Source: Rhodovulum tesquicola (GTDB lineage Bacteria; Pseudomonadota; Alphaproteobacteria; Rhodobacterales; Rhodobacteraceae). Taken from it: a DNA stretch of 64,000 nucleotides. A program made the position numbers and the translations under genes. The notes beneath the pieces were generated by a model. That model was not told the DNA's origin and did no database searches. It saw only the letters and a program-made list of their open reading frames with translations. The stretch is taken from the NCBI RefSeq assembly GCF_024128855.1, contig NZ_JAMYDV010000013.1, positions 1 to 64,000 on the forward strand, given 5' to 3'. This document shows, in pieces, positions 1 to 8,377 of this stretch; position 1 is the stretch's first letter, and the number at the start of each line of letters is the position of its first letter.

Positions 1-125
1 CATTCGGCGCTTGGCGGAAGGACACCGGTTGAGGCCCATCAGGGCCAAGACCTGAAGGCGGCGGCATGATCAACAGGCAAGCTTAGCAACGCCGCAAATC
101 TGTCCAGAAAACGGGGACCACCTCA
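1..125 (+). mobile_element. Right end of an IS3-family insertion sequence (partial, cut by window edge)
   Basis: The first 69 bases read through in frame as the C-terminus of an IS3-family OrfB (DDE integrase) transposase: HSALGGRTPVEA followed by a short tail and a TGA stop at 67-69. HSALGG is the typical end of the catalytic core in this family. Some 30 bases later, 101-125 (TGTCCAGAAAACGGGG and onward to CCTCA) looks like the terminal inverted repeat. A DUF1254/DUF1214 reading frame begins immediately after it, without its N-terminal part, so the element most likely inserted into that gene. The rest of the element lies left of the window. The family call is strong; the exact element end is inferred. 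Confidence 0.8.
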
Positions 126-126
126 G

Positions 127-543
127 ATCGGCCTTTACGGCAATTCCCGGGAAGAGGCGATCTATCCGGTCTATCGCGTCGACCACGAGGGGAAACCCCT
201 GGATGGCGCGAAGCACCGCTACACGCTGCGCCTTGCTCCGGGACAGCTTCCGCCGGCCAACGCTTTCTGGTCACTGACCATGTACGGCCTGCCGGACAGC
301 CTGCTGGTCGCGAACCCGATCAACCGCTACCTCATCAATTCTCCGATGCTGCCCGGCCTGCTGCGCGACGCCGATGGCGGGATCACGCTGTACATTCAGG
401 CGACGTCGCCCGGGTCGGACAAGGAGTCGAACTGGTTGCCGGCGAATGACGGTCCGTTCTGGACGGCCATGCGCATCTACTGGCCGAAGGAAGCCGCGCT
501 CGACGGAACCTGGACGCAGCCACCGTTGATCAGGGTGGAGTGA
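127..543 (+). pseudogene. Truncated DUF1254/DUF1214 protein, C-terminal part only
   Basis: The frame reads IGLYGNSREEAIYP at 127 and runs open to a TGA at 541-543. It contains the family's C-terminal blocks: LPPANAFWSLTMY, NPINRYLINSPML, a LTLYIQ-like block (ITLYIQ), NWLPA and the terminal MRIYWPKEAALDGTW. The N-terminal two thirds of the usual 350-480 residue protein is missing and the coding sequence abuts the IS3 end at 125. DUF1254/DUF1214 proteins are secreted or envelope proteins of unknown function. An internal ATG at 280 exists but would give only the last 87 residues. I read this as a gene remnant created by IS insertion. Confidence 0.8.
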
Positions 544-544
544 T

Positions 545-816
545 GGGGGGGGCGCCTTCGTCGGCGGCTACCGGTTCCAATCGCAACCGGGCGTGGACAT
601 CCTCGACGGCGCCACCTTCGTCTACTTCATGGCCACCGGCGTGACCCCGGCGATGGAGCAGAAGGTGGTCGTGCTCGGCCCGCAATACGCCTGGACGGCG
701 CATGACGCGGTCGGCCCGCCGCTCGACGGCGGGTCGACCTATCGCCTCCACCCGCCCAAGGGCATCCCGGTCAAGGACTTCTGGTCGGAAATCCTCTTCT
801 CCAACCCGGCCCGGTC
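545..816 (+). pseudogene. Second DUF1254/DUF1214 fragment, internal part
   Basis: Directly after the first fragment, a second open frame reads YRFQSQPGVDILDG, then FVYFMATGVTPAME, then LDGGSTYRLHPPKGIPVKDFWS. The last block is the conserved YRL-P-IPVKDFWS segment of DUF1254/DUF1214 proteins, and NPARS matches the family's N-TRS block. It has no start codon of its own that would give a full protein. The family match stops at about 816, where the sequence switches to an IS3 OrfA frame. This is a paralogue of the first fragment, not its missing half, because both contain the FWS block. Confidence 0.7.
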
Positions 817-985
817 GATAAGAATGGCATGTCGGAAGGCGCCGTCTGCAATTGGAAGGCCAGGTTCGGCGGCACCACGGTGCCCCGGGCTCGCACTTGC
901 CGCGTAATCGGTCCGAGCGACGATGGCGACGCTGCTGAAGGCACTCCGGGATGAAAACGCCAAGCAGGAAAAACTCCTGCCCGAG
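817..985 (+). pseudogene. Broken IS3-family OrfA (HTH transposase subunit) fragment
   Basis: From 817 the sequence reads DKNGMSEGAVCNWKARFGG, matching the helix-turn-helix segment of IS3/IS911-type OrfA proteins (usual form GIS-AT-YNWK-KYGG). After a frame change it resumes near 928 as LLKALRDENAKQEKLL, matching the OrfA leucine-zipper segment RLKALEDEN-KLKKLL. There is no intact start, no OrfB and no visible inverted repeat, and a 13-C run follows at 997-1009. It is an eroded IS relic that ended the second DUF1254 fragment. Confidence 0.7.
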
Positions 986-1047
986 GGTTCTCGGCGCCCC
1001 CCCCCCCCCGGCGACGGTTTCACGGGACGGCGGGATCTGCCAAAGCG

Positions 1048-1968
1048 TCAGGCCATCTCGGCCACGCGCGGGACCCAGTCATGCCCGGCCCGGCCGCGGT
1101 AGAAGCCGTTGACGAAGGGCGCCTCGATTCCGAGTTCGCGCAACTTCGCCTCGCCCTCGGCCACGTCGATCCGGCCTGCAAGCACGTCGTCGAAGGCCCG
1201 CGTGACCGCGATCATGTCGCAGGTATGCGGCATCACCCGGAAATGCGTGACCCCGATCGCGCGCATGTCGTCGATATCGGCCATCAGGTCGAGATAGCCG
1301 TAACTCAGCGTCTGGATGCCGTTGATAGTCAGGAACGGCTTTTCGTCCATGGTCATCAGCGTCATGCCGTCAGGGTCGTCGCCGCAGACGAACTGGCAAT
1401 TGTCCTTGGTCCGCTCATGCGCCCGGGCGTGATAGCAGCGCGCCGACAGCGCCAGCGAGGCCCGGCCAAAGACCTGCACCTCGACGCCGACGCCCAGTTC
1501 CCGCGCCTTTTCGCCCAGCCGCGCGATGGCCGCGCGCGGCAATTCGGGCAACAGGCTGAAATGGGTCGTGCCCTGGCCCGCCAGATAGGCCATGGTGTCC
1601 TCGTTATAGACGTTCAGCAGCCCGCCGATCCGGTGCGGCCGGTCCTTGAGGTGCAGAAGTGCGGCGGTGTTGTTCACCTCGAGGTCGCGCCCCTCCTGCT
1701 TGGACCACTCCATCAGGATGTTGCGCTCGCGCTTGATCACCACCTCGGAGAAGGAGGAATAGACCACCGTCTTGCCCGCGCGTTCCAGCCGCTCGGCCAC
1801 CGCCGGAAGGTGGACATCGTCGAAGAACGGCGTGCGCTTGGAACAGATCACCTCGCCCAGATAGACGGTCGAGACCGGGCTTTCGTCGGCGATCCGGCTG
1901 TAGAAGTCGATCCGCTGCTCGGCCGGCCAGTGAAACAGGTTCGGCCCCAGGGTCAGAGACGGGTTCAT
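1048..1968 (-). CDS. ubiV: UbiV, O2-independent ubiquinone hydroxylation protein (U32 family)
   Basis: A 306-residue U32-peptidase-family protein. UbiV and UbiU form a 4Fe-4S heterodimer that hydroxylates the ubiquinone ring without molecular oxygen, so cells can make quinone under anoxia. C42, C178, C191 and C195 match the four-cysteine cluster-ligand pattern of UbiV (an early CSK motif, then RCYHAR and a C-QFVC pair). It lacks the extra C-terminal region of the true U32 proteases. It lies 4 bases downstream of ubiU and completes the ubiT-ubiU-ubiV operon. The enzymatic role is family knowledge; the call rests on sequence and the three-gene context. Confidence 0.93.
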   Translation of the reverse strand: MNPSLTLGPNLFHWPAEQRIDFYSRIADESPVSTVYLGEVICSKRTPFFDDVHLPAVAERLERAGKTVVYSSFSEVVIKRERNILMEWSKQEGRDLEVNNTAALLHLKDRPHRIGGLLNVYNEDTMAYLAGQGTTHFSLLPELPRAAIARLGEKARELGVGVEVQVFGRASLALSARCYHARAHERTKDNCQFVCGDDPDGMTLMTMDEKPFLTINGIQTLSYGYLDLMADIDDMRAIGVTHFRVMPHTCDMIAVTRAFDDVLAGRIDVAEGEAKLRELGIEAPFVNGFYRGRAGHDWVPRVAEMA

Positions 1969-1972
1969 TCCG

Positions 1973-2980
1973 TCACCTCCATTTCTTGGTCTTGAGCGCG
2001 CCCTCGGTCTGCTTCTGACCCTCGGTCAGCGCGACGAGATCGGCAAGCTTGGGCTCCTGGCCCGCCATGATCGAATCGACGGCCTCGCGGAAGGCGGCGA
2101 CCACCTTCTTGACATAGGCGCGCGAGCGTTGGCGGCCCTCAATCTTGAAGGCATGCACCCCCGCATTGATCAGGTCGGGCAGCATGGTCGAGGCGTTCAG
2201 GCTGATCGGTTCCTCGAAGGCGTAATAGCCGCCATCGCGGGCATCGCATTTGTAGCGGCCCTTGCAGATCGTCGGGTAGCCCGCGGTTTCCTCGGGACCG
2301 AAGCGGTCGATCATGTAATCGCCCAGGATCGTCGACATGCTGCCATCATCGGCGCGTTCGTATTTCACGCAGGCCGCGGGCGAGCATGCCCCGTCCATGT
2401 TGGTGGACTGGCCGGTGACATAATTGGTCAGCGAACAGCGCCCCTCGACCATCAGGCCATGGTTGCCGAAGATGAAGGTCTCGACCTCGCAGGGGATTTC
2501 CTTCAGCAGTCCCCGGATCTCGCTGACGGTCATGATGCGCGGCAGCACCACGCGTTTCACGCCGAATTCGCGGACGTAATACTCGATCGCCTCGGGCGAC
2601 GAGGCGGCGGCCTGCACCGACAGATGGATGCGCAGGTCCGGGTAGGTGTCGCGAATATAGGCGGCCACCGCGATATCGGCGACGATGCAGGCATCCGCGC
2701 CCAGCCGCGCCGACAGATCGACCATCTCCTTCCACAGTTCGACCTTGCCCGCGGGCGGGAAGGTGTTCAGCGTGATCAGGACCTTGGTGCCGCCGTCATG
2801 GGCGTAGCGGATGGATTTCTCCATCTCCTCGGGGGTGAAGTTCAGCCCGACGAAATTGCGCGCATTGGTGGCGTTCTGATAGCCGCAATAGACGGCATCC
2901 GCGCCCGCATCCACCGCCGAGCGCAGCGCGGCAGGCGTGCCCGCGGGGCAAATCAGCTCGGGCTTGACCATGGCGTTCAT
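1973..2980 (-). CDS. ubiU: UbiU, O2-independent ubiquinone hydroxylation protein (U32 family)
   Basis: A 335-residue U32-family protein, partner of UbiV. The N-terminus (PELICPAGTPAALRSAVDAG) is the classic U32 opening. Candidate cluster cysteines are C182 in GRCSLTNYVTG, C199 and C204 in GACSPAAC, and C239 in TICKGRYKC. I chose the ATG at 2980, which overlaps the ubiT stop in a TGATG arrangement and implies translational coupling; a GTG one codon upstream is the alternative. Expression is probably induced with ubiT under low oxygen (see the FnrL box). Function is inferred from the family. Confidence 0.93.
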   Translation of the reverse strand: MNAMVKPELICPAGTPAALRSAVDAGADAVYCGYQNATNARNFVGLNFTPEEMEKSIRYAHDGGTKVLITLNTFPPAGKVELWKEMVDLSARLGADACIVADIAVAAYIRDTYPDLRIHLSVQAAASSPEAIEYYVREFGVKRVVLPRIMTVSEIRGLLKEIPCEVETFIFGNHGLMVEGRCSLTNYVTGQSTNMDGACSPAACVKYERADDGSMSTILGDYMIDRFGPEETAGYPTICKGRYKCDARDGGYYAFEEPISLNASTMLPDLINAGVHAFKIEGRQRSRAYVKKVVAAFREAVDSIMAGQEPKLADLVALTEGQKQTEGALKTKKWR

Positions 2981-3513
2981 CACTTGGCCCCTTTCCGTTT
3001 CTGGGCATTCTCGGCGGCGCGGCGCAGGGCGTTCAGCGCGGCGCGCCCGGGCGGGCCGAACATGTCGGCCACGCTTTCGGCAATCGGGTCGTCCACATCG
3101 TCCAGCGCGTTGCGCAGGCAGACCACCGCCTCGGTATCGCCCGTGACGATCAGATCGCGCGAGAAGAACAGCGCGTCGCCATCCTGCTCGGTATCCATCA
3201 GCGTCAGCAGGTCGAGGAACTTGCCCGAGATCCGCGCGGCATGCGGCGGCGGGTTCCTGCGGCCGACGGCGCGGAAATCCAGCGCCTCGGGATCGGGGCG
3301 CAGATACAGCATGAACGGGATGTCCACCGGGTCGATCAGGAAATAGGCATGCCGATGCGGACCCAGACGGTCGAACATGTCGGGGTTCTGCACCGCGATC
3401 CGATGCACGATCCGCTTGAGGATCGGGTTCAACAGGAACAGCGGCAGCGGCGGCGCGAAAGGGAAGCCGCCGGGGCCGGCGCCAAGGCGCGAGGACTGGG
3501 GTTCGGATGTCAT
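2980..3513 (-). CDS. ubiT: UbiT, SCP2-domain accessory protein for O2-independent ubiquinone synthesis
   Basis: A 177-residue SCP2 sterol-carrier-like protein, expected to bind ubiquinone precursors as the anaerobic counterpart of UbiJ. The PLPLFLLNPILKRI segment at residues 22-35 precedes the SCP2 fold, with the core spanning about residues 40-150 and including the block DALFFSRDLIVTGDTEAV. It is the first gene of ubiT-ubiU-ubiV. The ATG at 3513 has no Shine-Dalgarno sequence in front of it, and no other start codon occurs before the conserved region. Together with the position of the FnrL box this suggests a nearly leaderless mRNA. Confidence 0.9.
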   Translation of the reverse strand: MTSEPQSSRLGAGPGGFPFAPPLPLFLLNPILKRIVHRIAVQNPDMFDRLGPHRHAYFLIDPVDIPFMLYLRPDPEALDFRAVGRRNPPPHAARISGKFLDLLTLMDTEQDGDALFFSRDLIVTGDTEAVVCLRNALDDVDDPIAESVADMFGPPGRAALNALRRAAENAQKRKGAK

Positions 3514-3522
3514 GGCGTGGTC

Positions 3523-3562
3523 GTTACAGGAGTGTTCGGGCGAAGGACTTGACCTACGTCAA
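3523..3562 (-). promoter_or_regulatory. FnrL-type box and promoter of ubiTUV
   Basis: TTGACCTACGTCAA at 3549-3562 fits the FNR/FnrL consensus TTGAY-N4-RTCAA exactly, in both half-sites. A -10-like TGTAAC lies at 3528-3523 on the minus strand, 20 bases from the box, which is the class II geometry (box near -41.5). The predicted start site is about 3514-3516, within three bases of the ubiT ATG. The rest of 3514-3862 holds no gene that I can support. Confidence 0.75.
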
Positions 3563-3805
3563 ACCCCCGGGCCTGTCCGCGCCACGAATTGTCACAGGCG
3601 CGGCACAGGGGCCGAAAACAGGCTGTTTCCGGCCCTCGCTTCCCCGATCACATCGCCGCGAGATCCCGGGCACGGCGATCGAAGGGCAGACCGCAGAGCG
3701 GGGGAGGCAGACCATCCGGCCAGTCCTCGGCACCGTCTTGCGCCAGATCGGCAGACGCTGGCGCGACCCCATATCTAGCTGGCGAAAAGTCCACTACCCA
3801 AATCC

Positions 3806-3834
3806 TTGAGGCTCACCTATAGTCGCTGTGGATA
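3806..3834 (+). promoter_or_regulatory. Possible promoter of nrdR
   Basis: TTGAGG at 3806-3811 and TGGATA at 3829-3834 are separated by 17 bases and lie 29 bases before the nrdR ATG, after an A/T-richer stretch. No NrdR-box-like palindrome is evident here. This is a weak match and the only supportable signal in front of nrdR. Confidence 0.3.
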
Positions 3835-3862
3835 ACATTTCAGCACCACCGAGGGAGAGGCC

Positions 3863-4330
3863 ATGCGCTGCCCGTTCTGCGGAAATATCGACACCCAGGT
3901 GAAGGATTCGCGCCCCGCCGAAGACCATGTGGCGATCCGGCGGCGGCGCTTCTGCCCGGCCTGCGGCGGGCGCTTCACCACCTATGAGCGGGTGCAACTG
4001 CGCGACCTGGTGGTCATCAAGTCCAACGGGCGGCGCGAGGATTTCGACCGCGACAAGCTGGAACGCTCGGTCCGGATCGCATTGCAGAAACGCCCCGTCG
4101 ATCCCGAGCGGATCGACCAGATGGTGTCGGGCATCGTGCGGCGGCTGGAGAGCATGGGCGAGACCGACATCCCCTCGAAAACCATCGGCGAGATCGTGAT
4201 GGAGGCGCTGGCCCGGATCGACACCGTGGCCTATGTGCGCTTCGCCAGCGTCTACAAGAACTTCCAGGCGGCGGACGATTTCGACAAGTTCGTGAGCGAG
4301 CTTCGCCCCGGCGCCGCGGCCGAGGAGTGA
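3863..4330 (+). CDS. nrdR: NrdR, ATP/dATP-sensing repressor of ribonucleotide reductase genes
   Basis: A 155-residue protein of normal NrdR length. The N-terminal zinc ribbon has C3/C6 and C31/C34 (MRCPFCG and [12 protein letters not shown]). An ATP-cone follows at about residues 49-139, with the typical [12 protein letters not shown] opening. NrdR oligomerises with ATP/dATP and represses nrd operons. The start is preceded by GAGGGAGAGG. The stop overlaps the ribD start, so the riboflavin gene ribD is cotranscribed and translationally coupled, a common arrangement in alphaproteobacteria. Confidence 0.97.
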   Translation: MRCPFCGNIDTQVKDSRPAEDHVAIRRRRFCPACGGRFTTYERVQLRDLVVIKSNGRREDFDRDKLERSVRIALQKRPVDPERIDQMVSGIVRRLESMGETDIPSKTIGEIVMEALARIDTVAYVRFASVYKNFQAADDFDKFVSELRPGAAAEE

Positions 4331-5427
4331 GCGCAGAGGACGATGCCCGCCACATGGCGCTTGCGCTGGCGCTGGGCGCGCGCGGGCAGGGGCGGGTCTG
4401 GCCGAACCCCGCCGTGGGCTGCGTGATCGTCAAGGACGGACGGATCGTCGGGCGCGGCTGGACCGCGCCGGGCGGGCGGCCGCATGCGGAACCTCTGGCG
4501 CTGGCCCAGGCGGGCGCGGCGGCGCGCGGGGCCACGGCCTATGTCAGCCTTGAGCCTTGCGCCCATCACGGGCAGACCCCGCCCTGTGCCGAGGCGCTGG
4601 TTGCGGCGGGCGTGGTGCGGGTGGTCACCGCGCTGGAAGACCCCGACCCCAGGGTGGCCGGGCGCGGCCATGCGAACCTGCGTGCGGCTGGCATCGCGGT
4701 CGAGACCGGCGTATTGGCCGAGGCCGCGCGGCGGGCGCATCGCGGGTTCCTGCTGAACCGGATCGAGGGGCGGCCCGCGGTCACGCTTAAGCTGGCCACG
4801 TCCTTCGACGGGCGGATCGCCACCGCGGCGGGCGAAAGCCGCTGGATCACCGGCGAGGGCGCCCGACGGCTGGTCCATGCCCAGCGCGCCCGCCATGACG
4901 CGGTGATGGTGGGCGGCGGCACCGCGCGGGCCGACGATCCGGAACTGACCGTGCGGGGGCTGGGCGCGGTGCAAAAGCCTGTGCGCGTGGTGCTGTCCCG
5001 GAGGCTCGACTTGCCGCCGGAAGGGCGGCTTGCCGCGACGGCTGCCGCAGTGCCCCTGTGGCTGTGCCATGGCCCCGATCCCGCGCCGGACCGCCGCAGC
5101 TACTGGCAAGGGCTGGGCGCGCGGCTGATCGAGGGGACCATCGGCCCGGGCGGCCAGCTCGACCCGGCGACGGTGCTGCGCGCGCTTGGCGCGGCGGGGC
5201 TGACGCGGGTGTTCTGCGAGGGCGGCGGCAGCCTGGCCGCGGCGCTGCTGTCGGCGGGGCTGGTGGACGAGCTTGTCGGCTTTACCGCGGGGCTGGCGCT
5301 GGGCGCCGAGGGGTGGCCCGCGATTGGCGCGCTGGGGCTGGAGCGGCTGACAGAGGCGCCGCGATTCCGGCTGATCGAGACCCGCGCCATCGGCGGCGAC
5401 GCGATGCATCGGTGGGAGCGGGCCTGA
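4327..5427 (+). CDS. ribD: RibD, bifunctional deaminase/reductase of riboflavin synthesis
   Basis: A 366-residue bifunctional enzyme that converts the GTP cyclohydrolase product to the ribitylamino-pyrimidine phosphate in two steps. The cytidine-deaminase-like domain (about 1-145) has the zinc site H53-A-E55 and C78/C87 in [11 protein letters not shown]. The reductase domain (about 150-366) begins near [20 protein letters not shown]. The GTG start overlaps the nrdR stop (GTGA). The following riboflavin genes ribE, ribBA and ribH lie 5.6 kb downstream on the same strand, beyond aqpZ and a minus-strand capsule block. Confidence 0.96.
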   Translation: MSAEDDARHMALALALGARGQGRVWPNPAVGCVIVKDGRIVGRGWTAPGGRPHAEPLALAQAGAAARGATAYVSLEPCAHHGQTPPCAEALVAAGVVRVVTALEDPDPRVAGRGHANLRAAGIAVETGVLAEAARRAHRGFLLNRIEGRPAVTLKLATSFDGRIATAAGESRWITGEGARRLVHAQRARHDAVMVGGGTARADDPELTVRGLGAVQKPVRVVLSRRLDLPPEGRLAATAAAVPLWLCHGPDPAPDRRSYWQGLGARLIEGTIGPGGQLDPATVLRALGAAGLTRVFCEGGGSLAAALLSAGLVDELVGFTAGLALGAEGWPAIGALGLERLTEAPRFRLIETRAIGGDAMHRWERA

Positions 5428-5485
5428 TCGGCGCGGTCCTCCGTCAAGGCGCTTGCGTCCTGCGACAAACTGCCACAATCCTTTT

Positions 5486-5515
5486 GCATCCTCCGGGCCA
5501 GGCCGCGGAGGATGC
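5486..5515 (+). repeat. Strong hairpin between ribD and aqpZ
   Basis: GCATCCTCCG at 5486-5495 and CGGAGGATGC at 5506-5515 form a perfect 10-bp inverted repeat around a 10-base loop GGCCAGGCCG, which itself contains a GGCC repeat. No T-run follows on the plus strand, so it is not a canonical terminator. It could be a Rho-assisted terminator of nrdR-ribD, a leader structure of aqpZ or an operator. Confidence 0.5.
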
Positions 5516-5604
5516 GTGTATTCGGACCAGTGCGGGGCCGTCTTCGGGCGGAGTTTTCCCGAGTTTCAGGACGCCCAGTATTTCAACGCTCCAAAAGGTG
5601 CGAC

Positions 5605-6294
5605 ATGATCAAGAAACTTTCGGCCGAATTCTTCGGCACATTCTGGCTGGTCTTCGGCGGCTGCGGCAGCGCGGTGCTGGCGGCGGGCTTTCCCGAACTC
5701 GGCATCGGCTTTGTCGGCGTTTCGCTCGCCTTCGGCCTGACCGTGATGACCATGGCCTATGCGGTCGGTCATATCTCGGGGGGGCATTTCAACCCGGCGG
5801 TGTCGCTGGGCCTTGCGCTGGGTGGCCGCTTCGGCTGGGGCGAGTTGCTGCCCTATTGGGCGGCGCAGGTGGTGGGCGGCTTTGCGGCGGCGGTGGTGCT
5901 GTTCCTCATCGCCTCGGGCGCGCCCGGCTGGACGGCGGGTGGCTTTGCCTCGAACGGCTATGGCACGCTCTCGCCGGGGGGCTATGGCATGGTCGCCGCG
6001 CTGCTGGCCGAGATCGTGCTGACGGCGGCCTTCCTCATCATCATCCTGGGGTCGACCTCGGCGCGTGCGCCGGCGGGCTTTGCGCCCATCGCGATCGGGC
6101 TTGGGCTGACGCTGATCCACCTGGTCTCGATCCCGGTGACCAACACTTCGGTCAACCCGGCGCGGTCGACTGCCGTGGCGGTCTTTGCCGAGACCGGGGC
6201 GCTGGGTCAGCTCTGGCTGTTCTGGGTGGCGCCGCTGATCGGGGCGGCCATCGGCGCGCTGATCTGGAAGGCGCTGCTGTCCGACGAGGGCTAA
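5605..6294 (+). CDS. aqpZ: AqpZ, aquaporin
   Basis: A 229-residue MIP-family channel with six predicted membrane helices. Both pore motifs are intact: NPA at N63 (GGHFNPAVS) and NPA at N184 (SVNPARS). The selectivity-filter surroundings look like water-specific AqpZ, without the insertions of glycerol facilitators. I chose the ATG at 5605, giving [12 protein letters not shown], because it has AAAGG seven bases upstream and matches the family N-terminus; the frame is open further upstream without family similarity. It lies between ribD and the convergent capsule genes and may have its own promoter. Confidence 0.94.
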   Translation: MIKKLSAEFFGTFWLVFGGCGSAVLAAGFPELGIGFVGVSLAFGLTVMTMAYAVGHISGGHFNPAVSLGLALGGRFGWGELLPYWAAQVVGGFAAAVVLFLIASGAPGWTAGGFASNGYGTLSPGGYGMVAALLAEIVLTAAFLIIILGSTSARAPAGFAPIAIGLGLTLIHLVSIPVTNTSVNPARSTAVAVFAETGALGQLWLFWVAPLIGAAIGALIWKALLSDEG

Positions 6295-6308
6295 GCGCAT
6301 GATCCTGC

Positions 6309-6333
6309 CCCCGGCCCGTTGCCCGGGCCGGGG
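6309..6333. repeat. GC-rich hairpin between convergent aqpZ and kpsC
   Basis: CCCCGGCCCG (6309-6318) and CGGGCCGGGG (6324-6333) form a perfect 10-bp stem with loop TTGCC. It lies between the convergent stops of aqpZ and kpsC, where a bidirectional terminator would be expected, but there is no T-run on either side. Confidence 0.55.
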
Positions 6334-6335
6334 CG

Positions 6336-8369
6336 CTAGCGCCAGAGCCAGGCATGGGCGGCCAGCGCCCCCTGCGCCCTGGACAGCATCCTCAGCCCCG
6401 GACCGGGGCGCGGCAGGCGACCTTCGGCCAAGCGTTCGGCCACGATCTCGGCGGGGCAGGGGCGGCCCGTGACGGGGTCGCGGTAACGCGGGTAGTCGAT
6501 CAGCACCGCATGGGCCAGCGCCACGATATCGGGCCGCGCGGCACGGCGGGCGGGCACCGGGCCCAGATCGCGTGTCAGCCTCCAGCCCGCATAGAAGGGC
6601 ACGCCCAGGCAGGTGACGGGCAGGCCGCGCAACAGCGCCTCGAAACCAAGGCCGGAACTCAGCGTCCAGACCTCATCGACCTGCGCCAACAGATCGGGCA
6701 GGCCCGCAGCGGCGGGGACCAGATCGGCATGGGCGCGCACCTGTTCCACGGACAGGGCGCCGGGGCGCAGGCCCGCCTCGACATCCGGATGCGGACGGTA
6801 CAGGAGCACGGAATCCGGGTTCTCGGCCCGGGTGCGGCGCAGCAGCGCAAGGTTGGTCCGCTCGGCCGGGCAGCCCAGCCGCACCGAGGCGTCGTCCTCG
6901 ACCTGGCCCGTCACCAGGATGCGGCGGCCCGGCGGCAGGTCGGGCAGGGAGGCGCCACCAAGGTTGTATTTCGTTACCCCCCGGCGCGTCAGAAGGCCGA
7001 TCAGCCGCTCGGCCCGGGCGCGCGCGACGGGGTCGAGCGTGCAGGCCGCCGCCACCAGCTCTTCCAGCCTGCTTTCCCGGGCCGGATCGTAATGGATGCC
7101 CAGATCGTCCAGCACCAGCGACATGGGCGGCACCAGCGCCGCGCCCAGACCGCGCGAGCGCAGGAACCCGTCCTCTACTCGAACCGTGCCGGGGCGCGCG
7201 CCCTGCTCGGTCGCGGCCCAGACCATCGCCCGCCGCCCCGTTGCCGCCGCCCGCGCCTCGGCCGACGCGGCATCGGGTGCGAAGCGGACCGGCCGGACCC
7301 CACCGAAGAAGCGCTGCACCGTGCCACGTTTCCACATCCGCATGCCGCCCGCGACCCAGCCCTGCCGGTCCTCGCGCCAGGCGCGCGTCTCGGCCTCCAG
7401 CACGGCCAGCGCGTCTTCCAGCTCGCAGAGCCGGTCGCGGAACGGGTCGTACCAAGTCGGCGCCAGGATCAGCGCGGCGGCGGCCAGTTGCGCGCGGGTC
7501 AGCCTGCGGGTGCGGCGGGCGAGGGGGCGTTCGTCCGTCGTGAGCCCCCAGCCCGCGTAGAACGGCTGGCCGAAGACGCGGGGCCGGTGGCCCGCCAGGA
7601 TCGCCTCGAACCCCATCTGGGAAGAGACGGTATAGACCGCCACCGCCCCCTCCAGCAGCGCCCAGGGCGAAACCGGTGCGGACAGCATTCCCGGCTGATC
7701 AGGCGCGTAATGCCCCGGCCGCAGGCCCAGCGCGGTTTCGGGATGCGCCTTGACGATCACCCGCGCGCCGGGGTTCTCGATCTGCGCCATGGCCAGCATC
7801 TCGCGGAAGGTGTCGGCATCCGCCCCGCTGGCCGTGACCGAGGCATCGCCCCGGCTCTGGTCGATCACCAGCACGTATCCGGGCGCGGGAACCGGCGTGG
7901 CGGGGTCGAAGCCGGTGTATTTGCCCAGATGCCCGGCTCTGATCCGCCCGATGGCCGCCCGCGCGCGGTCCAGCAGCGCGGTGTCGTCCAGCGGGTGGGT
8001 GGCTAGCAGATGTTCCAGATCGGACGGGCAGGACGGGTCGAAATGCACCCCACGCCGGTCGAGCATCAGCCCGAGCGGCCCGCCCGCGCCCCGCGCCCGC
8101 CCCGGCAGGACCGAGCGCAGGAACGCATCCTCCACCCGCAGGACGCCCGCGCCGCGGGCGTTGGCAACCGCAAGCCCCCGCCCCGCGCTCGGCCGCGCCC
8201 CCCAGACCGCCACAAGGTCGTCGCGGCCGGGCAGGCCCAGCCGGATTTCGTGGCCCGCCAGCGTCAGGATGCGCCGCACCCGCCGCCCGGTCAGGAAGCC
8301 GCCATTGAAAACGAAAAGCCGCCGGGAGGCCTGCCCCCCGGCGGCGCCGCTATCCCGGTCGGGGCGCAT
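6336..8369 (-). CDS. kpsC: KpsC-like capsule polysaccharide glycosyltransferase (beta-Kdo transferase)
   Basis: A 677-residue protein with two tandem capsule-synthesis modules, the KpsC/LipA architecture. Each module repeats the same blocks: an opening (VFNGGFLTGRRVRRI), DxFLRS-type blocks (VEDAFLRSVLPG; VEDGFLRSRGLG), LDRRGVHFDP and LDDLGIHYDP, then VIVKAHPET and LLYRPHPDV, then FYAGWGLT and FYAGWRLT. KpsC builds the poly-Kdo linker that joins capsule chains to a lipid. The ATG at 8369 opens 8 bases after the stop of the wza-like gene; the frame is open upstream but that part is antisense-frame noise. The ABC exporter genes are not in the window. Confidence 0.9.
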   Translation of the reverse strand: MRPDRDSGAAGGQASRRLFVFNGGFLTGRRVRRILTLAGHEIRLGLPGRDDLVAVWGARPSAGRGLAVANARGAGVLRVEDAFLRSVLPGRARGAGGPLGLMLDRRGVHFDPSCPSDLEHLLATHPLDDTALLDRARAAIGRIRAGHLGKYTGFDPATPVPAPGYVLVIDQSRGDASVTASGADADTFREMLAMAQIENPGARVIVKAHPETALGLRPGHYAPDQPGMLSAPVSPWALLEGAVAVYTVSSQMGFEAILAGHRPRVFGQPFYAGWGLTTDERPLARRTRRLTRAQLAAAALILAPTWYDPFRDRLCELEDALAVLEAETRAWREDRQGWVAGGMRMWKRGTVQRFFGGVRPVRFAPDAASAEARAAATGRRAMVWAATEQGARPGTVRVEDGFLRSRGLGAALVPPMSLVLDDLGIHYDPARESRLEELVAAACTLDPVARARAERLIGLLTRRGVTKYNLGGASLPDLPPGRRILVTGQVEDDASVRLGCPAERTNLALLRRTRAENPDSVLLYRPHPDVEAGLRPGALSVEQVRAHADLVPAAAGLPDLLAQVDEVWTLSSGLGFEALLRGLPVTCLGVPFYAGWRLTRDLGPVPARRAARPDIVALAHAVLIDYPRYRDPVTGRPCPAEIVAERLAEGRLPRPGPGLRMLSRAQGALAAHAWLWR

Positions 8370-8377
8370 GGCCCCGG

